Source of the DNA: Dipteris shenzhenensis
Taxonomy: Eukaryota; Polypodiophyta; Polypodiopsida; Gleicheniales
DNA: 64,000 nt
Strand: one strand, 5' to 3'
Assembly (NCBI GenBank): GCA_047967505.1
Contig: CM106538.1
Shown: positions 1-8,649 of the stretch, piece after piece
Layout of the letters: the number at the start of each line of letters is the position of its first letter
How positions within the stretch are numbered: position 1 is the stretch's first letter
The notes under the pieces: generated by a model
What the model was told of the DNA's origin: nothing
The model's database searches: none
Seen by the model: the letters and a program-made list of their open reading frames with translations, nothing else
Position numbers and translations under genes: made by a program

Positions 1-285
1 TATATCTAGACCAACCATTTAGTGTGATGAAAAAGCAGCAAACAATTCCTCTTCTTTGTTCGTTTTAGGTGCTGGGTCAGATGCGTCGATGTAGAGGTTG
101 ATGTGCGTGCAAGAAGAGGATTTGATATTGAGGCTTAAAAGTGTGTGATACTTGCACTGAAATGTGTGCATGATGTGACGAGCATGTAGAGCACAAAAAA
201 TTGAGCGTTTTTCCTTTTTAGAGCACCCTCAAATTCTTCGTGGAATTAAGAGATACTGCTTGATCTAGGTGGAGGGGCAAAAAGG

Positions 286-609
286 ATGAAAATGAATATA
301 ATCACGAGGTTACAAGCTAAAGCCCTTAATAAAGAGCTTCACAAACAAGCCAAAAGGGATAAAGCTAGCACGTCAAAGCCTAGAGAGGCAATTGAATCAG
401 CATGACTAGGCACCAAGGGTGTAGCAAAGATTGGGAAGGGAAAAAATAAGGTCATCATCCAAGATGGATCAGATGAAGATATCGCCTCCCTAGCAACATC
501 ATCTTCCTCTAGTGATACTCTCTCAAAAGGTACCAGTAACAACCACCCGCATGAGGCAAATGAGGCAACGATAACAGTATTCAACCCATGGCCAAGCCAC
601 AATACCTAA
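286..609 (+). pseudogene. Decayed lysine/serine-rich reading frame, unidentified
   Basis: A frame starting at ATG 286 runs to TAA 607-609 with a single in-frame TGA at about 403. Its product would be rich in Lys and Ala at the N end (TRLQAKALNKELHKQAKR) and Ser/Asp-rich later (DGSDEDIASLATSSSSSD). It has no domain I recognise. The composition resembles retroelement gag or linker segments, but that is a guess. The flanks are AT-rich with no convincing promoter. Confidence 0.22.
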
Positions 610-1380
610 GGGTCATGGTGAATATCCCAACCCATGGGTGGGGAAACAAGGTCTCACCGAGGCTTAAAAATTGGTACAAAAGGGCCACAAGGAATGTGAG
701 GAGAGGCTCAAGTTGGATGTCCTATGATTGTTCAATCACACGTTCCAGGCTCTATGACTATTCAAATAAAAACCCGATTTGCATTCAAATATGCTCTCTT
801 TGGATGTTAAAGTTTTAATATCTAAATATACTTCAATGCATGCATACACAAAGTAAAAGTCAAGGCCTACCAATACCGACATACCATGCAATGAGGGTCA
901 AGCCTACCGAGTTTGGCATTTTTGTCTTAGGCCTACCAACGTCAATGAAAGTAAATACCACCTAATAGACTCAAATAAGGGCTAAGTCCTGGTAACTGTA
1001 ACTAGAACTCAAACAAGATGGAAGAGTCAAGCCTAAGAAGTAGACTCAAGTGAGGCCAGGCAATCTACTATTTGCAACTAGAACTCAGTATGTTCCCCAT
1101 ACATTGAAAAATGGGGAATTCCCATTAATTAGTTGTTGGGATGGGAAGAGGGGTGAAAAGGAAGAGGGAAAGGGCATAATTAAACTAAGGGATAAAGGAG
1201 GGAGGGAGGAGTTTCAATTAAGAGGGACCTCTTAAGAAGGGAACATTAAAGGAGAAGGCATGTGCTAAAGGGGGAGGGGGAATGGTGGGGACCATTTGAA
1301 GGGGGCTTTCAAGAAGAAGGCACTACTAAAGGGGGAGGGGGAAGAGGGACCATTTAAAATATTTTAGTTAAAACTAGATA
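610..1380. other. Gene-free stretch with an old repeat copy and purine-rich tract
   Basis: No supported gene. Positions about 778-965 are a diverged copy of part of the tandem repeat at 1624-2875: both share a block on localisation words such as gtcaaggcctaccaa and gagtcaagcctacc. Positions 1140-1370 are rich in GGGGAGGGG-type purine runs. Short ORFs here are not supported. Confidence 0.5.
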
Positions 1381-1384
1381 TACT

Positions 1385-1460
1385 CTTTCACTCTATAGGT
1401 TAGTGGTAGGGCTCACATGTGGGAAAAACAACATTGTGGGTTCCAATCCTACCCTCTTAA
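1385..1460 (+). repeat. tRNA-derived SINE head-like sequence
   Basis: The segment carries an A-box-like block (taggttagtggtag, about 1398-1411) and a B-box-like block (ggttccaatcc, about 1440-1450) about 30 bp apart. The GTGGG/CCTAC arms around TTCCAAT can pair like a T-arm. The acceptor and anticodon arms do not fold convincingly, so this is not a functional tRNA gene. It is best read as a tRNA-derived SINE promoter or a degenerate tRNA. Confidence 0.4.
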
Positions 1461-1623
1461 AGAATATAGACTCTTCTTAGACAAGATAGGAATATAATAA
1501 AGTTGAGCAAGTATGTCCCCCAAATAAAGCAAAATTAATCCATGTACAAACATAGGCTAATTAACCTCTATGGTCCAAAACAAATAGGAATATAATAAAG
1601 TTGAGCGAGTATGTCCCCCAATA

Positions 1624-2875
1624 TTTCCCAAATTTGAGAAGTGGGACAAACTACTTGAGAGTTTTCCTCACTATGGTTTCCTCCTGGCTTAAGCCAACCA
1701 CTATCATGTCCCTTTCATGTCATACATTTCATACTCTATCAATGTTCAATTGAACATAGCTTTGCATTGAAATTCGTTCTCTTTGGAGGTTGAAGTTTTA
1801 ATGCCTAGCATGTATTTTCAATAATAATGTGTAAAAAGGTGGCTTTTTCTTGAATTGATGTAGAAGATGAGCTCACCCTTTTATGCTTTTCATGTACCTC
1901 ATACACAAAATAATAGTCAAGGCCTACCAATTCCCACACACTACCCAATGAGAGTCAAGCCTACCAAGTTTGACATTTTCATGGTAGGCTAGCTACCAAC
2001 CTCAAAGAAAACAAGTCCTTCCTATCTTAAGTAGAATATAATCCGAGTGAGGAAGAACTCAAACTACACTGCACTTGTTTCTTTGGGGTTATTTTTGAAC
2101 TCAATGTGGTGGTCATCATTTTATGGCATCAAATTTGTGGATTGCACTAATGTAGGCTAAAAAATTTGAAAGGATATTTACGGGAATTGATATTATGTTA
2201 GAAATTATAGGCTTTACAATTCCCAAATGTAGGCTAATATTTCCCCAATATGTCCCAAATTTTTCCCAAATTTGAGAAGTGGGACAAACTACTTGAGAGT
2301 TTTCCTCACTATGGTTTCCTCCTTGCTTAAGCCAACCACTATCATGTCCCTTTCATGTCATACATTTCACACTCTATCAATGTTCAATTGAAGATAGCTT
2401 TGCATTGAAATTCGTTCTCTTTGGAGGTTGAAGTTTTAATGCCTAGCATGTATTTTCAATAATAATGTGTAAAAAGGTGGCTTTTTCTTGAATTGATGTA
2501 GAAGATGAGCTCACCCTTTTATGCTTTTCATGTACTTCATACACAAAATAATAGTCAAGGCCTACCAATTCCCACACACTATTCAATGAGAGTCAAGCCT
2601 ACCAAGTTTGACATTTTCATAGTAGGCTAGCTACCAACCTCAAAGAAAACAAGTCCTTCCTATCTTAAGTAGAATATAATCTGAGTGAGGAAGAACTCAA
2701 ACTACACCGCACTTGTTTCTTTGGGGTTATTTTTGAACTCAATGTGGTGGTCATCATTTTATGGCATCAAATTTGTGGATTGCACTAATGTAGGCTAAAA
2801 AATTTGAAAGGATATTTATGGGAATTGATATTATGTTAGAAATTATAGGCTTTACAATTCCCAAATGTAGGCTAA
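1624..2875. repeat. Recent 638-bp direct tandem duplication
   Basis: Copy 1 covers about 1624-2261 and copy 2 about 2262-2875, with the period set by the shared block tttcccaaatttgagaag. By eye they differ at about nine scattered positions, so the duplication is young. Neither copy has a supported ORF. The second copy loses similarity after about 2875. Confidence 0.85.
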
Positions 2876-3213
2876 GAAATTTGAAATGATATTTTTGGGA
2901 ATTGATATTATTTTAGCATTTGTAGGCTTTCGTATGTTGAATAAAATTTGTTTGGCATATGGGAATGGGTTAGCCATTACAATTTCCACATGGTGGAATA
3001 AACTTTTTGCTCTTGGGCGGTAGCGATGCTCTTGACCCATGTGGCACTTAAACCTTAGACTCCACAAAGCCCCTCCCCCACCTTGTTTTAAGGCCCTTTC
3101 TAAAAGCTTTCTAAGTTAATTTGCATGTGAACAAGAAAACACAGTTTGCGTGCGATAAAAAAGGTGGCCAACGCCCTCATAGACCCGCATAATAGCATCT
3201 GAATTCGGCAACC

Positions 3214-3662
3214 ATGGGCGCCCTTCGGCCACTCGCTCCTTTGGTGCTAGTTTTAGTGCTGCTTCCCCTACTTTTTCCGGCATCAGGTAATCCTCGTGTG
3301 TGATTCCACCCATAGAGTTCTGTTTCTGATTACTAGTTAGGATCGCGAAAGTTCTTGTGATTTTTGGAGCTCCTCTCTTCTGCCCATCTTCCAGGCTCCA
3401 TCCAGCTTGTTGGTTTTGTAAATTGTCGATGCTTTGTCGTTCCGTGCGCATCCTAAGCGTAACAATGCTTCCTTTGATTGCAGGTATCGTCACCCCTTGT
3501 CCTGACATCTGCCAAAGTGTAGCTTACAGCACTTGCAACTCCACAGGCTCCGAGCAACTCACCGGAGCGTGCAATTGCTGCTTTCTGCACCGCGCTTACC
3601 CAAATGCGACAGGTTGCGAACAGCACCTTACAGATGGCAGCGTCTCTTTGTGTGGCTTCTAG
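3214..3662 (+). CDS. Potato inhibitor II (Pin2) family secreted protein, two exons
   Basis: Exon 1 is 3214-3286, a 197-bp GT-AG intron follows (3287-3483), and exon 2 is 3484-3662, giving 83 residues. Exon 1 encodes a typical secretion signal (MGALRPLAPLVLVLVLLPLL). The phase-1 intron splits a Gly codon just after it, the position known for Pin2 genes. The mature part has eight cysteines in the Pin2 order: CPDIC, YSTC, ACNCC, GC and DGSVSLC at the end. It is a single repeat unit, so one inhibitory domain at most. Family members inhibit serine proteases (chymotrypsin/trypsin) outside the cell or in the vacuole, often in defence or development. The ACNCC block is one residue shorter than the usual CxNCC, and the loop before the final GC is longer than in potato. 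The ATG at 3214 has a good context (accATGGgc). An AATAAA lies at 3683-3688. The fold family is fairly secure; inhibitory specificity cannot be told. Confidence 0.8.
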
Positions 3663-3682
3663 TACTTGAAATTCAAAACAAA

Positions 3683-3688
3683 AATAAA
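3683..3688 (+). promoter_or_regulatory. Poly(A) signal of the Pin2-type gene
   Basis: AATAAA sits 21 bp after the TAG stop, followed by a TGTATTGTAA-type T/G-rich stretch. It is a likely 3' end signal for the gene at 3214-3662. Confidence 0.5.
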
Positions 3689-4214
3689 ACCATCGAAACT
3701 TGTTCCAGTGAGATTGGACTTTGTATTGTAATTTCACATTGTACTTTACCTTACATTCTTTAACGACGTCAAAAGTTGCTAAAGCAATAATCAATGTTTA
3801 ATTATGACATAAAAATGAAATCTGGCCTCTCGTTAAGCCACGTGTCATGTTTAAATTTTTTTTTTCTTTCAATGATTCAAGAAACTGCATCCAAATCAAA
3901 CGGTGCTTTTCATGTCTTCTTGTTCTTGAATGAAGAAAATGTCTCTCCGTCAAACTGTCTCATCCATTCCCTTTCGTCATCTCACGCTAGCCTCCCTCCC
4001 TTCGTCCATAAACACTCCCCCACCCATTTCCTTCCCTCCATGGGTCGTGCCACCCTCAACTTCGTCTTCGTGGTCTCCTATGCCCTCTTCTTTGCCACGT
4101 ACAATTCACTATGACCATGCACACCTCGCATCACTCCTCCATTCCTTCGAATTTGATGAGCCTGATCTTCTCGACGGGATTGTTCATTTCACACAAAATG
4201 GATGAAGGAAATCA

Positions 4215-4395
4215 ATTATAGAAGGGATCACAAACGATGTTGTGAAACAGGATGGAGAATTCTTGGCAGCATTGGCAGGAAGCGGGGGCGTGAAGATCAT
4301 CACTACAACAATGCAAGCTTTTTTGAATCATTTCTCATGGAAAGGCTATAGTGCGCTACAATTGATTGGCATTCAAGTCTTCATCAATAGGTTTG
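4215..4395 (+). pseudogene. Gamma-glutamyltransferase C-terminal fragment
   Basis: The plus-strand frame reads DGEFLAALAGSGGVKII then TTTMQAFLNHFSWKGY. This matches the C-terminal part of plant gamma-glutamyltransferases (the DG-GASGG-I...T-VF-NHF region of the small subunit). No start, stop or splice sites fit an intact exon. It lies upstream of the fragment that encodes the middle of the same protein (4440-5430), so the order is reversed relative to the enzyme. It is either the tail of one decayed copy next to a second copy, or a shuffled pseudogene. Confidence 0.55.
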
Positions 4396-4439
4396 GATTT
4401 TCTCTGTGTGGGTTGTGAAATGATTCTAAGCTGCGGCAC

Positions 4440-5430
4440 TGAAAATCATGTCAAATAGAACATATATGATGAGGATTCCGATTCGCATGTCAAAGGAGCT
4501 CTGTTTATAGCTGTTCCTAGTGAGGTAGCTGGCATGCATCTTGTGTGGCAGCGGCACGGGCATCTGCCGTGGGAAATTCTCTTCCAACCTGTGATATGCC
4601 TCGCAAAGGAAGGCTTCAAAGTGTGCCCTTATTGGGCAAATTCAGTCAATTCGTATGCATCTTTCATCCTCTCAAACGAAGGATTGAGCGAGGTTTTTGG
4701 TACCAATGGAACCCTGCTTCAAGCCAAGGACATTTGCTTCAACAAAGCACTGGCGAAGACCTTGAGAGCGATAACAGAGCAAGGTTTTACAGTAGCGATG
4801 TTGTAGAGAAGATGGTGGCAGATGTGCAGGCAGCAACATTTGCTTCAACAAAGCGTTGGCGAAGACCTTGAGAGCGATAGCAGAGCAAGTTTTTATAGCA
4901 GCGATGTTGCAGAGAAGATGGTGGCGGATGTGCAAGCAGCGGGAGAAATTCTAACGTCTAGCATGAAGATTTGTGGGCCGATGGAGAAAGAAGTTATGGG
5001 ATTGACGATTCTGAGCATGCCTTCTTCATCTTCTAGGGAGCTTGCATGACTCTGGTGAGCTTCTATGAGAAATTGGGAGCATTTTTCTCTAAGAAATTTA
5101 GAGTTCGACGATTGACTGATTCTCAAGTTTTGAGACTGTAGGTGCTCAACATTTTGGCAGCTTTCGAGAATCCATTGGCCCTCTCAGGGCTCATCATATG
5201 ATCGAAGGTTTGAAGCATTCTTTTGCCATTTGCATGAATCTCAGTGATCCTAATTTCATCAATGTCATGGGCGTGCTCATCGATATGCTCAATCTAGCGT
5301 TCGTGGCCGAGTTGCAAAAGCTAATTTTCGATTATCAAACATACAATGGTGCTATGGGTGAAGTGTTTACAAAAAAAATGTTGGAGTCTATTATACAACA
5401 TCCAAAACTCAAAAGTCTAAATTCATAGAT
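4440..5430 (+). pseudogene. Gamma-glutamyltransferase large-subunit fragment, frameshifted
   Basis: The frame gives KGALFIAVPSEVAGMHLVWQ then HGHLPWEILFQP, followed by EVFGTNGTLL, DICFNKALAKTLRAI and, after breaks, MIEGLKHSFAICMNLSDPNF. These are landmarks of the large subunit of gamma-glutamyltransferase, which cleaves glutathione and its conjugates in apoplast or vacuole. The catalytic Thr region is not present here. An internal 106-bp tandem duplication, in-frame stops and frame changes show it is dead. Similarity ends at about 5430 near the start of the inverted-repeat region. Confidence 0.7.
4730..4941. repeat. 106-bp tandem duplication inside the GGT pseudogene
   Basis: The block beginning catttgcttcaacaaagc occurs at 4731 and again at 4837. 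Both copies run through a gaagatggtggc block to the gatgtgcaggcagc region. As 106 is not a multiple of three, it shifts the GGT frame. Confidence 0.85.
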
Positions 5431-5439
5431 AACATCTGA

Positions 5440-6885
5440 GCCAATGAACAAAGTTGTGGAGAATTTCAATGCAACTAGTGCACAGGGAGTTTGTGATACT
5501 ACAGGGATAAGTACAAGGGCATATTGGCTCGTATTTAAGAGTTTAAAAAGCGGTATGTCTTTCTGTGGGAGCAAAAGTTAAAGCCCCATTTCCTAAACCA
5601 ACTCATGTTGATAAGGCCATGCATGCACTCAATTTGGGCATACTTGATTTAGTTAGTGAGCCCCAGCATGTATGTTGTACATCAACTTTGAAAACAAAGG
5701 CTGGAGAGTCTAAAGAATTGGAATTGACAGTCAACAACAACTTTATGATGGATGTGCGAAGCCATGGTGAAGCTTTATGATATGCCTATGGAGGAATGCA
5801 ATGGTACTCTTGATGAAAGTGAGGTGGTCAAAGGTTAAAAATTAGAAAGAGTTAGTTTGACAATGATGAATAGAATCCTCGACCTTAAAGTTGAGCTTGA
5901 TGATGCAAGACAGTTCAATGAGAGATTTGGATGGTTGGCTGCCTTTGAGGTATGATGGAAATTTGAATTTTAATGCAGTAATGTAAAAAGACCTAGAATA
6001 TTTTGAAATAACATGAGAGTTTTTTTTGCAGGTGCTAAAAGAGTCACATTCAATATTCAAGTGGTTTTTTGACCAAACCGATATCCCAAGTGTGATTAAA
6101 GGTCATAACACTGGTGAGCTACTTGAAGTTGAGGGCTATGGATCCTACCGTGTAGAATGGCATCTAGCTATTGATCTCAAGACTATTAAATGTATGTTTA
6201 ATGTGGCACATGGAGCAAATACAAGCCATCCTTGTCCACTATTCATGCAAAAAAGAGTACCTACAAAGGGTGTTAAAAAGAATCAAAAGCAATGGTTCTC
6301 TGAGCTTGCAGATATAGATCAAACTAAGGCACTGGATAGGGATGCTTCAGAGAAAGATCCATCATGGAGCCCAATTCTTGAAATTCCTCTTGAGCGAGTA
6401 CACATTTGTGCGCTTCATGCTATTGTGAGAATAATTAAAAAGTTGGTGCATCTGTACATCATTGATGCATATAAATTGAAGCCCCAACAAGAGAGTGAGA
6501 GGATGATTGCAAGAATTGAAAAGGTTCTCTCAAATATGGGACTACACTCTGGGCAAGTAAAGATTACAAAATATGAGAAAAGATCCGAAAAAGCAGGCAA
6601 TGTTCCTTGTAAGCCAAGATTTGGTGGTTAACTCAATTGGTTCAATGGTGTACAGGCATATTGAAATAAGAGCAGCTGCAACACTAGCATTCCAAAAGTC
6701 CTTAGTGTCCCATGTAGTGCAAGATATTAATTGGGAACATCGAAGAAGAATATACAACTCATCAAATGCAAGAAGAAATCATGAAAGGTGGCACGCAAAC
6801 AGTCATAGACAAGGGTGCATATGGGTGGAGACAGATGAAAATGATGGTGTAGACTCTTCCAATGTGGATGCCCATGCATAAGTTT
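5440..6885 (+). pseudogene. Unclassified spliced ORF of the inverted-repeat element, left copy
   Basis: The coding-like stretch begins near 5440 (frame words TTGISTRAYWLVFKSLKSG and KAPFPKPTHVDKAMHALNLG) and is interrupted by an apparent 82-bp intron (5950-6031, GTATGA...TTTTTTTTGCAG). It then runs open for about 200 codons (6032-6631). Motifs: FNVAHGANTSHPCPLF (Cys/His-rich), SPILEIPLERVHICALHAIV, and LERVH..ALHA...I..KLVHLY. The last pattern recalls transposase-like or phage-like unknown proteins, but I cannot assign a family. The right copy (10395-8650, -) contains about 545 bp that are missing here after position 6631. Weak frame continuity resumes to about 6885. Small frameshifts before the intron show decay. 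Confidence 0.5.
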
Positions 6886-7322
6886 CAGAATTTCTTTGTA
6901 ATTTTGGCTTTGTGATTTGCAGTAAAGCCAATGTATAATGGCCATGATTTGCAGTACAAATGAGAAATTTTGAGTTATTGGTTATTAATTATAAGTATTT
7001 AGCTCAAGGTTGCACCAATTTTACTTTCTCTAGAGTTTTTATTAAAAATAAGTATTTTTAAAAATTAGGGTTTTGGGCCCTATATAAAAGAATGGGCCCT
7101 CATTTTCATTTCATTGTTTGAAGAGCTCTCCACTCCCACACCACATCCCACTTGCCCCTCACATTTCCACCCTTTCTCTCGTACCCTCACCCTTTATCTC
7201 GCACACTCTCTCCATCCCCCATGGCTAGGACCAAGATCAAGGCACTAAGGAGACTGGCACAGCAAGACCCAGCTCCAGACTTGGAGACAGAGAGTGATAG
7301 CCCCCACCCCTCTCCCGATAGT
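5686..7322. repeat. Left arm of long inverted repeat
   Basis: This arm is the reverse complement of 8196-10395 at roughly 85-90% identity by eye. Matching landmarks are the 82-bp intron, the TATA region, the ATG of the histone-type gene and the block cccacttgcccct. The left arm lacks about 545 bp present in the right arm at about 8910-9455. Confidence 0.85.
7075..7322 (+). pseudogene. Promoter and first exon piece of CENH3-like gene, truncated copy
   Basis: A TATA box (ccctatataaaag, about 7079-7091) is followed by a pyrimidine-rich leader and an ATG at 7221. The frame reads MARTKIKALRRLAQQ then DPAPDLETESDSPHPSPD. MARTK is the universal start of histone H3 and of plant CENH3, and an acidic/Pro-rich divergent tail after it fits CENH3 rather than canonical H3. 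Similarity to the right arm stops at about 7322, before any histone fold, so this copy is truncated. It keeps the better N-terminus of the two copies. Confidence 0.6.
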
Positions 7323-7551
7323 AAATTGAGATTTGATGTTTATTATTTCATTTTATATGTAAGTAAATTGAGATTGCATGTAAGTAAATTAATAGATTGC
7401 AAATACAATGAAATTAAATTTGAGATTGAACATACAAAGACAATGCAAAAAAAGACACTTTATTATATTGAAAAGAGGCCGATACAAGACTGATGCCCAA
7501 AGGCAAAGTATATGAACTCTAACTATCACCCAAGGAGTATATACAACATCC

Positions 7552-8291
7552 CTAAGTGCCCTTGGGCTTCCTAATATGGACAATAAATTGTATGTCTTTG
7601 GTGATCACAATGACCCTTTTCCTATGGATGTCAACCAGCTGGGTGTCATCCATGTGGTCTACTAGTAGGTAGGCCTCAACTGCATGCTACATGATAAGCA
7701 AGGCGTCTCTAGAAATATGCCATGGAGCCTCCACAACTTCACCCTTGTAATACCGGTACATTGGGCTATTGTTGAGGTCCTGCATGACCTCGTGTACCAC
7801 CCTTGCAAAGCTTGCCATCGGGATAAGCAGATCGATGGATTTTTGAAACTTTCTGATCTTCCGAAGTGCCACATTCTCGGCTTGGATCTGTATCACCTCA
7901 CTAGAAGAGGTCCTCTTTGCCCTTGATGTGGAGGGCCTCTAACCTGGATGTGGAGGGTTTCTTTGCCCTAGACCTGGAGTTGGGTGTCCTTGGGCATGGA
8001 GGCTAATTCCCTGTTCTTGACTTAGTCCTTTGCTCTGTCCTTCGCTATTGCTCTTTCTCGTGCTCCTCCTCTATGCTCTCTGAGTCATCGGCCTTTGTAT
8101 CATGATCCTCTTGCACTTTTCTCTATCCCTATGTCTGCGGGCATGCCCCTTGCTCCCTCTCAGGCCTCCGAAATGGTAGTTCCTCCCTTCGATGGGGATC
8201 ATCGGGGGGAGAGGCGGGGGGGCTATCACTCTCTATCTCGAGTCTGGAGGTGGGTCTTGCTGTGCCAGTGTCCTTGGTGCTTTGAGGCCAT
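7552..8291 (-). pseudogene. CENH3-like (divergent histone H3) gene, broken copy
   Basis: On the minus strand the histone fold spans 7872 to the TAG at 7554-7552, 106 codons with one in-frame TAG (probably from CAG) at 7689-7687. Helix N: VALRKIRKFQKSIDLLIP. Helix 1: ASFARVVHEVMQDL. Helix 2: HAVEAYLLVDHMDDTQLVDI. Then HRKRVIVITKDIQFIVHIRK. LLIP and ASF-R-V in place of the canonical LLIRKLPFQRLV, plus a lengthened loop 1, are features of centromeric H3 (CENH3), which marks centromeric nucleosomes. Loop 1 here is about 22 residues, far longer than usual. The upstream N-tail region (8291-7873) starts at ATG 8291 after the leader shared with the left arm. It has frameshifts and stops and lacks the RTK of MARTK. 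It is not canonical H3; a non-CENH3 divergent H3 cannot be excluded. Confidence 0.65.
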
Positions 8292-8399
8292 GGGGGATGG
8301 AGAGAGTGTGCGAGAGAAAGGGTGAGGGTGTGAGAGAAAGGGTGAGGGTGTGAGAGAAAGGGTGGAAATGTTAGGGGCAAGTGGGAGGTGGTGTGGGAG

Positions 8400-8480
8400 T
8401 GGAGAGCTCTTTAAACAATGAAATGAAAATGAGGACCCATTCTTTTATATAGGGCCCAAAACCCTAATTTTAAAAAATAT
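8400..8480 (-). promoter_or_regulatory. TATA region of the right-arm CENH3-like gene
   Basis: Minus strand reads tttgggccctatataaaagaa, the same TATA block and spacing as in the left arm. The ATG lies about 155 bp downstream at 8291 after a C/T-rich leader that contains a doubled caccctttctctca motif. The conservation of this block in both arms suggests it was part of the original duplicated unit. Confidence 0.5.
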
Positions 8481-8649
8481 TTATTTTCAATAAAAACTCT
8501 AAAGAAAGTAAAATTGGTACAACCTTGAGCTAAATACTTATAATTAATATCCAATAACTCCAAATTTCTCATTTGTACTGCAAATCATGGCCATTATACA
8601 TTGGCTTTACTGCAAATCACATAACTAAAATTACAAAGAAATTCTGAAA

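Noticed and set aside
1391-1455. Functional tRNA gene
   Set aside because: A- and B-box-like blocks are present but the acceptor and anticodon stems do not pair; kept only as a SINE-like repeat.
7552-7896. Canonical histone H3 gene
   Set aside because: Helix 1 region has LLIP and ASF-R-V instead of LLIRKLPFQRLV and loop 1 is much longer; a CENH3-like origin fits better.
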